The notes under the pieces are model-generated. The model did no database searches. It saw only the letters and a list, made by a program, of their open reading frames with translations, and was not told the DNA's origin. A stretch of 64,000 nucleotides of DNA from Mongoliimonas terrestris (GTDB lineage: Bacteria > Pseudomonadota > Alphaproteobacteria > Rhizobiales > Pleomorphomonadaceae): assembly GCF_001927285.1 (NCBI RefSeq), contig NZ_MSIG01000006.1, positions 286,374 through 350,373 of the forward strand, in the 5' to 3' direction. Below, one piece after another: positions 43,842 through 52,944 of this stretch; within the stretch, counting starts at the first letter, position 1; each line of letters opens with the position of its first letter. A program made the position numbers and the translations under genes.

Positions 43842-44285
43842 TCAGCCCTTGCCCTTCGCGGCCTTCCGCGCTAACCGGGCGGCGGCCTTGTCGATCTCCA
43901 CGCCGAGGCGGACGGAGATGAGGTCCAGCGCCTTCATCTTCTGGCTGTCCCAAGCCGGCCGCATGAAGGGCTGAGGCGGGTTGTCCTCGTTCCCGAACTC
44001 TTGGATGTGCGCCGCTGGGTCGCCGCTGGCGCCGACAAAGACCTCGACAGGACTCTCTCGATTATGGAGGCCGCGCTGCCGTCGGGTCAGCTTCGTCCCA
44101 ACGTCGATCCCCTCGCGGAGGTAACCGACTTCCACCGGCGCCTTGCCGCGCGCTGCGCGGGCAATCGGCTCACCACCTTCGGTCAGCACGCGCCTGAGCA
44201 CGTTTTTTCCCGTCGCCTTCGGCAGATCCTTGAGGGCGCGCTCCAGTTCGCGCAGCCCCTCCACCTTCACCTTCACGCGCGCCAT
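43842..44285 (-). CDS. HK97 gp10-family neck/tail protein
   Basis: 147 aa. EGLRELERALKDLPKATGKN, APVEVGYLREGIDV and HIQEFGNEDNPPQPFMRPAW are typical. Acts in head-tail joining. Confidence 0.87.
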   Translation of the reverse strand: MARVKVKVEGLRELERALKDLPKATGKNVLRRVLTEGGEPIARAARGKAPVEVGYLREGIDVGTKLTRRQRGLHNRESPVEVFVGASGDPAAHIQEFGNEDNPPQPFMRPAWDSQKMKALDLISVRLGVEIDKAAARLARKAAKGKG

Positions 44286-44620
44286 CAGACCCGCTCCGCT
44301 CGAGCAGATGCGGTGATCTCGACGCCTTCTCGGCGGCCGATCTCCTTCGTGCCGACGATGTCGAACACCCGCCCGTCGAACAAGATGCGATCCGTGGGGG
44401 AAACATCAGCGACCGTCGTAGACCAGCGGATGCGGAAGCGGGTCGTGATCTTCGCGACGACCGCACCGGCGCTGTAGCGCTCGCTGTCACGGATGTCTTC
44501 CTTGGCGGCCAGCACGCTCGCCAGCTTCGACCAGGTCTGGATGGGTTCGTTCATTGCATCCGGCGCGGTGGTAGCGCGTTGGATCACGATCCGCCTGTCC
44601 AGGCCGCTGGCGCGCATCAT
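44285..44620 (-). CDS. Head closure protein
   Basis: 111 aa from ATG 44620 (GGAG upstream). GLDRRIVIQRATTAPDAMNE and RYSAGAVVAKITTRFRIRWS fit the SPP1 gp16-like head-closure family. Seals the portal after packaging. Confidence 0.83.
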   Translation of the reverse strand: MMRASGLDRRIVIQRATTAPDAMNEPIQTWSKLASVLAAKEDIRDSERYSAGAVVAKITTRFRIRWSTTVADVSPTDRILFDGRVFDIVGTKEIGRREGVEITASARAERV

Positions 44621-45198
44621 AAGCTCCAGATCCGGAAGTTGGCAACCAGGCCCTCTACATCGTGCGGCACAGCGGTAGCCGCGGCGGCGCCGATTCTGCT
44701 CTCCCGGTAGGCGAACATGTCGGCGACCATCAACCGCACGGCCTGCTTGATTGGCTGCGGGACGGCCCCGGGTGCATAACCGGCTTCGTACCTGATGCGA
44801 ACACCGCCTGGTCCCCATCGGGTGGCCGGCCAAGAGGTACCCCAGCTGCTCGAAAGGTAGGTATGACCGTCGTCACTCCTCACTACCCGATAGGCTGACG
44901 AAGGAAGCGTCTGCTCAATCCCGCTGGCGTCGTCGTATTTGACACTCAGAACCGTCACCACCGGCGGGCATGGGACACGGATGCGGCCTGGGCAGAAGCC
45001 TTCTGCTTCCACCTCCAAGGTCTGGAGGGCGAGCGAACGCCCCAGCAAACCATCCGGGCCTGCCAGCAAGCCGCTAGCGGCCAGGATGTATTCTTCCAGC
45101 AGAGGGTCGAATTCGTCACTCGTCTCGTTCAGATGCCGGCGCATCTCCTCGATGGAGACAACCAGGTCTGTGGGCGGCGTGATCACGGTGACGGTCAT
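44617..45198 (-). CDS. Head-tail connector protein (gp6/gp15-like)
   Basis: 193 aa from ATG 45198. Helical N-terminus (LVVSIEEMRRHLNETSDEFD, then LLEEYILAASGLL) and an immunoglobulin-like middle with a YEAGYAPGAVPQPIKQAVRL segment, typical of phiE125 gp8-like connector proteins. Sits below the portal. Confidence 0.85.
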   Translation of the reverse strand: MTVTVITPPTDLVVSIEEMRRHLNETSDEFDPLLEEYILAASGLLAGPDGLLGRSLALQTLEVEAEGFCPGRIRVPCPPVVTVLSVKYDDASGIEQTLPSSAYRVVRSDDGHTYLSSSWGTSWPATRWGPGGVRIRYEAGYAPGAVPQPIKQAVRLMVADMFAYRESRIGAAAATAVPHDVEGLVANFRIWSL

Positions 45199-45253
45199 GG
45201 ATGCGCGCACCTCTGACGAACGGCCGGGGCGGGCTTGCCCGCCCCGATCGCGT

Positions 45254-45649
45254 TCACTGCTTCGCCGCGTCGCCGTAGACGCTGAGATCCAGGCCCTGGC
45301 CGGCGAACTTCGGGTCGGTGGGTTCCCGACGGTTCGGGTCGTTGAAATCGATGCCGTTCTGAACGGCCGACGTTCCGGCCCGCGGGTTGTTTTCCACGGC
45401 GGGGTGGTCCGCAGCGGCCGCGACCGCGGCCTTGATCTCCGGTTCCATGAAGGCGCCGCTGGCGGCGTCCATCTCCGCAGCCGGAGCCGGGTTGGTGACC
45501 GCGCTGTTGGCCGGGAGACGGCCCTCCGCTTCAGCGGCCGCAGTGGCCCTCTCGGCCTTCTCCGCGGCTGCTTCGGCGTTCTTCTTCGCGAGGTCCTCCG
45601 CACTATCGGCGGGCGACTGGTTCGCAATTGGGGTGGCTTTCTTCGCCAT
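45254..45649 (-). CDS. Ala-rich phage protein next to capsid gene
   Basis: 131 aa from ATG 45649 with GGAGACG upstream. Long Ala/Glu helix (KKNAEAAAEKAERATAAAEA), then a polar tail ending GQGLDLSVYGDAAKQ. Possible head decoration or scaffold-like role, not shown by the sequence. Confidence 0.6.
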   Translation of the reverse strand: MAKKATPIANQSPADSAEDLAKKNAEAAAEKAERATAAAEAEGRLPANSAVTNPAPAAEMDAASGAFMEPEIKAAVAAAADHPAVENNPRAGTSAVQNGIDFNDPNRREPTDPKFAGQGLDLSVYGDAAKQ

Positions 45650-45711
45650 GATCGTCGTCTCCATTGGAATGGGAAGAGGCAGCCGAAGCCGCCTCTCAGT
45701 GGCGTGCCTCG

Positions 45712-46941
45712 TCAGGAGGCCGCCATCTTCAGGAAGCGGAGCGGCTCGGGATTGAGCAGGCCGCCGCCGACGCGCTTGGTGGTGTAGAAGTGGACGAACG
45801 GCTTGTTGGTGTAGGGATCGCGAAGCACCCGAAGGCCGACACGGTCGATCACCAGATAGCCGCGCCGGAAGTCGCCGAACGCGATCGGGATGGCGCTGGC
45901 CGCCATGTTCGGCATCGCCGGCATCTCCGTCACCGGATAGCCCGCGATCATGGCCGGCTGGCCCGCCTGGAAGGAGGGCTGCCAGATGTAGTTGCCCTGG
46001 CCGTCCTTCAGCTTCCGGATCCGAGCCTGGGTCCCACGGTTCATCAGGAACCGGGCCTCCGCCGTGTACTCCTGCGGGATGGCGTAGGTCAGGTCGATGA
46101 TCTCGTCGGTGGTCACGGCCGCGGCGGCGGCGGCCGTGTTGACGAGGACTGCGCCCCAGGGGTGCGCGGCCGCGTTCGCCGCCCCGGTGGCATAGGTCAG
46201 TAGGCCGTTCGGCTTGTTGGTGCCGTTGCCAGAGATGAAGGCGATGCCCTCCTGATAGGAGAACTCCAGCTCCACCTCGTTCGCGATCCACTGCTCCAGG
46301 TTCACCTCCGCGTCGTCCAGCATCTGCTGGGTCGCCGCCGGGTTCGCGTAGAGCTCGCCGGTCGCGTAGCTGAGCGAGCCGAGCGTGGGCGTGGTGGTCT
46401 CCGGCCGAGCCGCGGTCTCGCCCACCCAGCCGGATCCGGTCCCGCGGGAGTTGAACAGCTTCTTGAAGCCGGCGCCGGAGATCTGCTGGACCGACGCGAT
46501 CTGGCGCATGGCCGAGACCTGCACCAGCTTGTCGGTGACGGTGCGGTCCCACTCCACCGGCGCCAGGTAGCCGCCCTCCGCATCCGCGCCCTTGTTGAGG
46601 CTCGCCTGCACCGCGCCGCTCCGGAAGTGGGCGCGGAAGCTGTCGGTGTACTCCTTGTCCTTGACCTTGGAGCCGGCGCCGCCGAGCTGAGCGGCGGCGA
46701 TCTTCACCGCCATGTCGTCCACGGCCTTCTGCAGCTCGCCGACGGCGGCGTTGATGCGTTCGACCTTCTCGTTCTTGACGACGTCTTCCTGGCCCTTCTT
46801 GAGGGCGGTGAGCTGCTCGGTGTGCTCGGCCTTGAAGGCTTCGAAGGCCCTGTTCAGATCCGAGATCAGCGCAGTGGCGCTGCTGGCGTCGGCGCGCACG
46901 GACACGAGGCCCCGGCGGCCGAGGGGCGTATGCATAGTCAT
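45712..46941 (-). CDS. HK97-fold major capsid protein
   Basis: 409 aa. N-terminal delta (scaffold) coiled coil at residues 20-95 (FEAFKAEHTEQLTALKKGQE), a likely protease cleavage zone near 97-105, then the mature fold: EGGYLAPVEWDRTVTDKLVQ, GTGSGWVGETAARPETTTPT, SGNGTNKPNGLLTY, AIPIAFGDFRRGYLVIDRVG. Good match to HK97 gp5-type capsids. Confidence 0.93.
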   Translation of the reverse strand: MTMHTPLGRRGLVSVRADASSATALISDLNRAFEAFKAEHTEQLTALKKGQEDVVKNEKVERINAAVGELQKAVDDMAVKIAAAQLGGAGSKVKDKEYTDSFRAHFRSGAVQASLNKGADAEGGYLAPVEWDRTVTDKLVQVSAMRQIASVQQISGAGFKKLFNSRGTGSGWVGETAARPETTTPTLGSLSYATGELYANPAATQQMLDDAEVNLEQWIANEVELEFSYQEGIAFISGNGTNKPNGLLTYATGAANAAAHPWGAVLVNTAAAAAAVTTDEIIDLTYAIPQEYTAEARFLMNRGTQARIRKLKDGQGNYIWQPSFQAGQPAMIAGYPVTEMPAMPNMAASAIPIAFGDFRRGYLVIDRVGLRVLRDPYTNKPFVHFYTTKRVGGGLLNPEPLRFLKMAAS

Positions 46942-46955
46942 GTTGGGTGATCCCT

Positions 46956-47807
46956 TCAGTTTGTCAGGGTCATGATCAGCCGACGCAGGTCGGCTTCCAG
47001 TTCGCCAGCGCCGGGCATGGCGTTGGCGGCAGCGCCGGGCATGCCGCCCTTAAGATCAGCGATGACGCTTTTGCGCTCGCTTCGGGTCATGTTCGGGTTG
47101 GCCCGTGCGAGAGCGGCGTCGATCCGCCGGACGGCTGCCAGCGACTTGGCGCCGGTATCCGCGCGCTCCTCGATCTCTGCGGAGGGGAGCAGCTCGTCGG
47201 CAAGTCCGGCATCGATCGCCTGGGAGCCGTTGAACCAGGTCTCCTTGTCCATCCACGCCGCGGCTTCGGTCTTTTTCACGCCCGATCGGCTGGCGTAGAG
47301 GCTGGCCATTGCGTCATCGAAGGGCTCCAGCGTTTCCGCCGCTTCCCGCATGTCATGGCGATTGCCCACGGCGACGGCCCAGGCATTGTGGACCATGAGG
47401 AAGCCGATTTCGGAGATCTGTATCTGGTCGCCCGCCATGGCGATGATCGATGCTGCGGACGCGGCAAGGCCCATCACCTTCACGGTCACCTTGTGCGGAT
47501 GCTCGCGCAGCAGGTTATAGATCGCGATGCCCTCGAAGAAGTCTCCGCCGGGCGAGTTCACGTTCACCGTCACGTCGCGGCCGCCGATGGACCTGAGCGC
47601 GGCGGCGACGCGCTTCGAGGTCACGCCCTCGCCGGTCCAGAAGTCTTCCCCGATCACGTCGTAGATCGAGATCACGCCGGCATCGCCCTCGGTGGCGGCG
47701 TGGATCCCTGGCTTCCAGCGCGCAAGAGCCTTGTCGGCCGGGACCGGCGACAGGTCGTCCGACAGGCTGTCCAAGGCCTTGATCTCAGGAAGATGCCGGA
47801 GGCTCAT
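46956..47807 (-). CDS. ClpP-like prohead protease
   Basis: 283 aa from ATG 47807. Ser protease of the S14 type that trims the capsid delta domain. VNVNSPGGDFFEGIAIYNLL, the nucleophile region GLAASAASIIAMAG near 132, and HNAWAVAVGNRHDM near 156 with the catalytic His. A C-terminal helical extension of about 60 residues follows. Overlaps the portal gene by 23 bp. Confidence 0.9.
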   Translation of the reverse strand: MSLRHLPEIKALDSLSDDLSPVPADKALARWKPGIHAATEGDAGVISIYDVIGEDFWTGEGVTSKRVAAALRSIGGRDVTVNVNSPGGDFFEGIAIYNLLREHPHKVTVKVMGLAASAASIIAMAGDQIQISEIGFLMVHNAWAVAVGNRHDMREAAETLEPFDDAMASLYASRSGVKKTEAAAWMDKETWFNGSQAIDAGLADELLPSAEIEERADTGAKSLAAVRRIDAALARANPNMTRSERKSVIADLKGGMPGAAANAMPGAGELEADLRRLIMTLTN

Positions 47808-49062
47808 CGTTGCTTTCCTCTGCGGGCGCCTGCCCAGCCGGCGGAGACAGATCATCCCGCGCTTTCAGGTTCATGAGGCTGCGCACCTCGTCGACATGCA
47901 TCCACGGCTGATGGCCGCCGGAGCCGAGTGCCTTGGCGAAGAAGTCGGCCTGATCCTTGAGAGAGCCGCGCAGGAGCGCGCCCTCGTTGAACTTCGGCTT
48001 GAAAGTCTTCTTCTCATCGCCGACCAGCAGCGTCCGGCGGATCGCCTGCTCCCAGGCCGTGAACCAGTTCGACAGCCCGTAGCGGACGAAGCCGATGCCG
48101 AGTTGCTCGATGCCGGTTCCCCAACTCGTGTCATCGACGCCGAGGAGCGGTCTCGGCACGCCGAACGTCCGGGCGATCTCCTCGATCTGGTGCTTGCGCA
48201 TCTCCAGGTGCTGGTTGTCCTCGGCGGTGCCGGCAAACTGCTTCGGCTCCATGCCCTCTTCTAGGATGAGCCACCGATGGGCGTTCTCGGCCCCAGCGTA
48301 GCGGGCTTCCAAACTGTCCCGGAGGTTGCGATAGGCAGCATCGCCCAGGTTCTTCGGGTGTGTGATAGCCCCGCCGACCAGCATCCCATTCCGGAAGAGC
48401 CGGGACGCGGCCTCTTCGGTGCTGAGCGCCAGACCGATTGCCTCGGCCGCCTGGCGCACCAGCGACATTCCTGAGATGCCGTCGAGCGAGAGTGCGCGCA
48501 GGTGGAACATGTCTTCCGGCTCGATCAGCCGGCCGCCATCGATCCGATACCGAACCGCCCAGGTGACGTCGTCTTGCACTGGCTCTACGCGATCCGGGCA
48601 AATCGGAACCAGGCGGATCACCCGCCCGCGCGAGCGGATCACAAGGGCGAAGGCATTCCCGTAGAGCAGCGCGTTCAGCTGCATGTGGCTTCTGAAGTCG
48701 AAGGCCGTCTGCCAGTTGTTCGGCTCCGAGTAGAGCACGTCATAGAGCGGATGATCCGCGGCCTTGTCACTGTCGAAATCGTCCCCCCGGAGGAGGTGCA
48801 GCGGAAGCATCCCGATCGCGTAGGAGATCAGGCTGACGCAGCGATAGACCGTCGTGTTCTTGAGCGCGAGGCGCGGATTGACGATGGTGCCGGAGGCCGT
48901 CTGCCCGCCCCCACGCAGGAATTCGACCAGCCGCGGATCGCGGAGGCTGTCAAAGCTCTCGCCGAGAGCTTTCGGCCCTTCATAAGGGCGGCCGACCGCC
49001 GGAGCGGAGACCGCCTCTGCAGGATGGGCGTCCTGGCGGCGTGGTATCAGCGGCACTCGCAT
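47785..49062 (-). CDS. HK97-type portal protein
   Basis: 425 aa. Dodecameric DNA gate. LKNTTVYRCVSLISYAIGML, EPNNWQTAFDFRSHMQLNAL, LYGNAFALVIRSRGRVIRLV and the C-terminal EQAIRRTLLVGDEKKTFKPK are standard. Confidence 0.93.
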   Translation of the reverse strand: MRVPLIPRRQDAHPAEAVSAPAVGRPYEGPKALGESFDSLRDPRLVEFLRGGGQTASGTIVNPRLALKNTTVYRCVSLISYAIGMLPLHLLRGDDFDSDKAADHPLYDVLYSEPNNWQTAFDFRSHMQLNALLYGNAFALVIRSRGRVIRLVPICPDRVEPVQDDVTWAVRYRIDGGRLIEPEDMFHLRALSLDGISGMSLVRQAAEAIGLALSTEEAASRLFRNGMLVGGAITHPKNLGDAAYRNLRDSLEARYAGAENAHRWLILEEGMEPKQFAGTAEDNQHLEMRKHQIEEIARTFGVPRPLLGVDDTSWGTGIEQLGIGFVRYGLSNWFTAWEQAIRRTLLVGDEKKTFKPKFNEGALLRGSLKDQADFFAKALGSGGHQPWMHVDEVRSLMNLKARDDLSPPAGQAPAEESNDEPPASS

Positions 49063-49066
49063 TCGC

Positions 49067-50776
49067 TTACACCATCAGGATGCCGCGGGTTTCGTAAACG
49101 GAGGCGCCGATGGCCTCCGGGTTCTTGGACATGAGGGCGACCGCATCGAAGACAGCCATCACCGGGTCGATCTTGGCCGACCCAGCCGCCGCCTTTGTCA
49201 CCATCGTCGCGTTGCCACGCGTCTCAGTCCGGGCATTCGAGGCAGCCCACGATAGGAGCGCCTGCCCACAGTGGGTCAACGAACCGTCGGCGAGTTTCCG
49301 CTCTACGGTCTTTACCGACCCCTGCAGCTGCCAACCCTGGCTGACGCCCACCACCCGCGCTTTGCCGGTGGCGTCCGCCTCCGAAGTGCTTCCAACGCCG
49401 ATCTCGGCCAGGGCATCGACGATGCCGCCGACACTCGCCGGGTCGAGGCCGATGGAGTGCAGCTTTCCAGTCGCGTTGATCCGCTGCACCAACGCGACTA
49501 GGTCGTCCAGGTCATCACCGAGACGGTCTACGACGACCAGGTCGCCGGCCGCCTCGAAGTCCCTGAGACGCGCCGCCTCCGACTTGCGCCGCTCCAGCAC
49601 CGACGGGTGAGCCCAGCTGCGGCCCCAGAAACGCCAGCGCCTGCTGTCTTGCGCCTGCCGACCAACCACCGCCAGCGACAGGAGGTCGTCCAAGCCGCCC
49701 CCGTCGATGCCGAGCGTCACCACTTCCGAGCTGTCCAGAAGCTCGTCAAGGCCGAGGCCTGCCTCCGCTTGCACATCCCAGTAGTCAACGCCGGGCCACC
49801 GGTCGCGGCGCAACCGCTGTCCGATGGGCACGTTGAGGTGCTTGGCTAGGAAGGTCTGCCGGTCCTCGCCTTCGCTGTTGCCGTTGATCGCCTCTCGGAG
49901 CTTGCGCTCCAACCAATCCTGGCTGACCGACCGGCCGATGTTGGGGTTGGTCACGTAGAAGTTCGAGGGATCCAAATAGGCCTCGGACTCCAGCATCGCC
50001 TCCGGCCACTCGTAGAGCACCCCGAGTGAGTTCGGGTCCAGGATCACGCCGTCGCGCACGTCGCGGAAGTAATCCAGCTTCGTCTTCCACACCCCGGAAG
50101 GCGGCTCGTCGGAGTGAGTTGTCAGGTAGACCACAAAGCCTTCTGGCCGGCTGACCAGGCCGCCCGTCGCCTCTTGCAGCATGGCGGCGGCATTCGGCTT
50201 CTTGCCGAAGAGCCACAGCTCATCAACGAGCACGAAACCCGCCTTCTTGCCGGAGACCGTATCGCTGTCGGCCGCCACGATCTTCAGCGTCGCCCCGGTC
50301 ACCCGGTGGGTGATGGTGCGCAGGTGAGTCTGGACGTGAAGAAGGTCCCGCAGCTCCTCGTCGGCTTTCACCATGCCCGCGGCAGGGTTGAACGAGTTGT
50401 TGGCAACCTCCATGGTCGGCGCCAACAGGAGCAGTTCGTTCGAATGCCGCCAGTTCCGGATGAGCGCCGTGACCATGATGCCGGCGGCAATTGTGGACTT
50501 CGCGTTCTTCTTCGAAATGAGCAGCAAGAAGTCCGAGATCCGGCGCTTGGCCGTTCCGGCATCGTAGGCGCCGAAGATGGCGGCGACGAAGTCGAACACC
50601 CAAGGCTCGCAGCACTCGCCGAAGGTCGGCATCCCTGGGACGTCCACCACCCGCAGGCTCTTGAACACGGCAAGCGCCGCATCCGCCTCCTCTGGGAAGA
50701 GTGGATCGAACGGCACGAGCGAGCGTCCCTCGACGATCCGCGCCTGCCAGTCCGGACAGGCGGTAGACCAGCGCAT
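49067..50776 (-). CDS. Terminase large subunit
   Basis: 569 aa. Packaging motor with ATPase and nuclease. Walker A variant LLISKKNAKSTIAAG near 92, Walker B FVLVDELWLFGKK near 184, coupling TTH near 214, and nuclease Asp residues in LGIDGGGLDDLLSLAVV near 350 and IGLDPASVGG. HK97-like (cos) type. ATGA overlap with the small subunit gene. Confidence 0.93.
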   Translation of the reverse strand: MRWSTACPDWQARIVEGRSLVPFDPLFPEEADAALAVFKSLRVVDVPGMPTFGECCEPWVFDFVAAIFGAYDAGTAKRRISDFLLLISKKNAKSTIAAGIMVTALIRNWRHSNELLLLAPTMEVANNSFNPAAGMVKADEELRDLLHVQTHLRTITHRVTGATLKIVAADSDTVSGKKAGFVLVDELWLFGKKPNAAAMLQEATGGLVSRPEGFVVYLTTHSDEPPSGVWKTKLDYFRDVRDGVILDPNSLGVLYEWPEAMLESEAYLDPSNFYVTNPNIGRSVSQDWLERKLREAINGNSEGEDRQTFLAKHLNVPIGQRLRRDRWPGVDYWDVQAEAGLGLDELLDSSEVVTLGIDGGGLDDLLSLAVVGRQAQDSRRWRFWGRSWAHPSVLERRKSEAARLRDFEAAGDLVVVDRLGDDLDDLVALVQRINATGKLHSIGLDPASVGGIVDALAEIGVGSTSEADATGKARVVGVSQGWQLQGSVKTVERKLADGSLTHCGQALLSWAASNARTETRGNATMVTKAAAGSAKIDPVMAVFDAVALMSKNPEAIGASVYETRGILMV

Positions 50777-51237
50777 CAGTTCATCAGCCGGGGCGGTGAA
50801 GGCGGCGCGAACTTGCCGGCGACCTGCTGAGCTGCTTCGACCTGCATCTCCTTCTTGCCCTTGCGCACTGGCGAGGCCACACCGCGGTTGACGATCCGTT
50901 CCGAGAGCGCCTTTTCATCCAGCCGGGCGAACCGGGCGAGCAGCTTGTCGATCGCCTGAACGTTGCCGGTCCGAGCCTGCTCCACCAGCGCGGCGAGCGC
51001 GGCGCCCTCCACCCGGGCACGGGCCTCGGCCTTCTCCTTGAGCTCCCGAAAATAATGCTTCCGCAAAGTCGGCGGCGTGACGCCAAGCGCGGCCGCGATG
51101 CTTTCCATGGACCAGCCGAAGGCTGCTAACACCATGACTTGTCTGCGTTTTTCGTCCGTTTGGACATGCGGAGGCCGCCCGCGCTTCGCCGATCCTTCCG
51201 GAATCGGGTCGCCGAGCAGGTCATATTCCACCGCCAT
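50776..51237 (-). CDS. Terminase small subunit
   Basis: 153 aa from ATG 51237 (GGAG 9 nt upstream). N-terminal HTH (VMVLAAFGWSMESIAAALGV, TPPTLRKHYFRELKEKA), then an oligomerisation helix region. Recognises the packaging site, probably the palindromic region just upstream. Confidence 0.85.
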   Translation of the reverse strand: MAVEYDLLGDPIPEGSAKRGRPPHVQTDEKRRQVMVLAAFGWSMESIAAALGVTPPTLRKHYFRELKEKAEARARVEGAALAALVEQARTGNVQAIDKLLARFARLDEKALSERIVNRGVASPVRKGKKEMQVEAAQQVAGKFAPPSPPRLMN

Positions 51238-51269
51238 CAAAAAAATCTCCGAATGAGATGATCGCCGGT

Positions 51270-51308
51270 CCAGGCACCAGCGCCTGGGGGGCTTTTGACC
51301 CCCCCCCC
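51270..51308. promoter_or_regulatory. Candidate cos/packaging site
   Basis: Between the HNH and small-terminase genes: palindrome CCAGGC/GCCTGG (51270-51275, 51282-51287), then six G (51286-51291), CTTTTGA and ten C (51299-51308). HNH-terminase cos phages usually have the cut site here. The G6/C10 hairpin could instead be a terminator. Confidence 0.4.
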
Positions 51309-51315
51309 TTCCGCC

Positions 51316-51633
51316 TCAGCGGGTGGCCTTGCCGCGCCTCTGCCCGAGGTGGTCTTCCTTCACCCGGTTGTCGCACTGCCTGCACACGGCACGGAGGTTC
51401 GCCAGGGTGTCAGCCCCACCATTGCGACGCGACACGATGTGGTCTGCGATGGTGGCCTTGTGCGTACATCCAGGCATGGCTATCTGGCAGACGAAGCGAT
51501 CACGCTTCAGGCAGGCGATGCGCAGCGCTTGCCACTCGGCGGACCCGTAGAAACTGTCCGCTTGTTTCGGCGGCACGGTCACTACGGCAGTGGAGACACG
51601 AGGGACCATCGGCGAAAGCGACTTCAGCTTCAC
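51316..51633 (-). CDS. HNH homing-type endonuclease of the packaging module
   Basis: 105 aa, GTG 51633 with GGAG 7 nt upstream (ATG 51609 also possible). HNH core: C-x4-CTH, IADHIVSRRNGGADTLANLR and AVCRQCDNRVKEDH. In HK97-like phages such a protein next to TerS is needed for cos cutting. Confidence 0.85.
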   Translation of the reverse strand: MKLKSLSPMVPRVSTAVVTVPPKQADSFYGSAEWQALRIACLKRDRFVCQIAMPGCTHKATIADHIVSRRNGGADTLANLRAVCRQCDNRVKEDHLGQRRGKATR

Positions 51634-51707
51634 GCTGTGGCTCCAATCACGGCTGACGCGAGAAGGCGCAGCAACGGCCGCGGGTCGGTGATCGCAGCCA
51701 GAAACGC

Positions 51708-51739
51708 AAAACCCCGGCAGCGCGACCGCTCCGGGGTTT
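51708..51739. terminator. Bidirectional terminator
   Basis: 9-bp arms AAACCCCGG (51709-51717 region) and CCGGGGTTT (51731-51739). A/T ends on both sides allow termination on both strands between the replication and packaging genes. Confidence 0.7.
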
Positions 51740-51791
51740 CGTCTAGACCTTTTTGTGTGTGACAAGTGATGCACCAAGCTTACGCCGCAAG

Positions 51792-52664
51792 TCAAGCGTT
51801 CTCTGGATTTCTCTTCGAGCCCTTCCACAGCGGTCCGGCGACGGGCCGAACGATTCGCATCGGCTGTCGGCGCCGAGGCGTGACCAGGTCTGGCAGCACG
51901 CGGGCCGGTGTGGCTTCCCAAGGCCGGATTGGCAACGCAGACGGCAGGAGGTCGATCTCGTCGAGGGTGCCGGCGAGCACCTCGTGTAGCTCGTCAAGCG
52001 CAGCACGCCACAGCTCCGCCCAGCACCGGTCTACCAGCACGCCCACGGGATCCGGGTCGAGATAGGGCTTCTGATAGGCGCCCTCGAAGGGGCGCTTGGC
52101 TCGGGCGTCGTACCCGTCGAGCTCGACGTCATACGGCAGCCCGCACGCGTCCACCGCGGCCACGCGCCGGAACCAGCGGGGTTGCCCGTTGGCCCTGGTC
52201 TGCACCCGGCGCTCCGGCGCGTCCAGGCGCAGGTCGGGCAGCCCAAGGATGGCCGCGGTGCAGATCACCTGTGACATCCGGCGGCGCGGCTTCCCACCCA
52301 TCGCCACTACACCGGCGCGCACGGCCGCCTCCACGGCCGGGCGGCAGTCGTAGAGCTCGACATCCTCGAAGCCGCACCAGGCCTCCGGCATCGTGACATC
52401 CAGTTTGTCGAGCCCCTGCACCGCTTCGTGGATCTTCACCGCATCAGGGTTCGGCTCGTCGTAGAGCTTGGTTGGGTCGGGCAAAACGCCGAACACGTTG
52501 TCCGGAAGTGCCCAAAGCCTCGCCACCATGCTCGCAGCCTCATGGCCGCCGACGATCCGCCCAGGCCCAAAGCTCTGCAGGATTCCGCCGCCATGCACCG
52601 GCCCTGCCGTCAGCCCCTCGCAATAGGCCCAGGCCACCGCCTTCTCCACCGTCATCGACCGCAT
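51792..52664 (-). CDS. Phage hypothetical protein, replication-packaging junction
   Basis: 290 aa from ATG 52664 (GGAAAGGG 7 nt upstream). Basic, soluble; VEKAVAWAYCEGLTAGPVHG, DNVFGVLPDPTKLYDEPNPD and WRAALDELHEVLAGTLDEID. No family recognised. Its promoter must lie in the iteron region. Confidence 0.7.
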   Translation of the reverse strand: MRSMTVEKAVAWAYCEGLTAGPVHGGGILQSFGPGRIVGGHEAASMVARLWALPDNVFGVLPDPTKLYDEPNPDAVKIHEAVQGLDKLDVTMPEAWCGFEDVELYDCRPAVEAAVRAGVVAMGGKPRRRMSQVICTAAILGLPDLRLDAPERRVQTRANGQPRWFRRVAAVDACGLPYDVELDGYDARAKRPFEGAYQKPYLDPDPVGVLVDRCWAELWRAALDELHEVLAGTLDEIDLLPSALPIRPWEATPARVLPDLVTPRRRQPMRIVRPVAGPLWKGSKRNPENA

Positions 52665-52687
52665 CGTGAAGCCCTTTCCGGCCATTT

Positions 52688-52932
52688 GGGAGGATTGATC
52701 TCGACATGGGAGGGACAATCACAAACCTCCCACGTGTAAGTCTCTGTTCTGAAAGGCTTTGGGAGGATGTGGGAGGATTGGGAGGTTTATTCCGTCTGTA
52801 TGTAAGGAATCGTTTTCCTTCATTACGTGTAACGCGCGAGAAACCTCCCAATCCTCCCAAACCCTCCCATTCAATTGAAAACTAATGGCTTGCACGTGGG
52901 AGGATTGGCTTCGTTGCCTCCCATTTGGGAGG
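52688..52932. repeat. Mirrored GGGAGG iteron array, candidate phage replication origin
   Basis: Twelve copies of GGGAGG/CCTCCC at 52688, 52708, 52726, 52761, 52771, 52780, 52844, 52853, 52863, 52898, 52917 and 52927. The central six form two mirrored triplets (spacing 10/9 and 9/10) within arms 52758-52788 and 52841-52871 that match as an inverted repeat at 27 of 31 positions. Between them lies an AT-rich 52-bp core with a nested hairpin AAGGAA/TTCCTT (52804-52820). It lies just downstream of the P4-type helicase gene. Reads as an origin; a multi-site operator is the alternative. Confidence 0.75.
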
Positions 52933-52944
52933 TTCGACCCTCCT

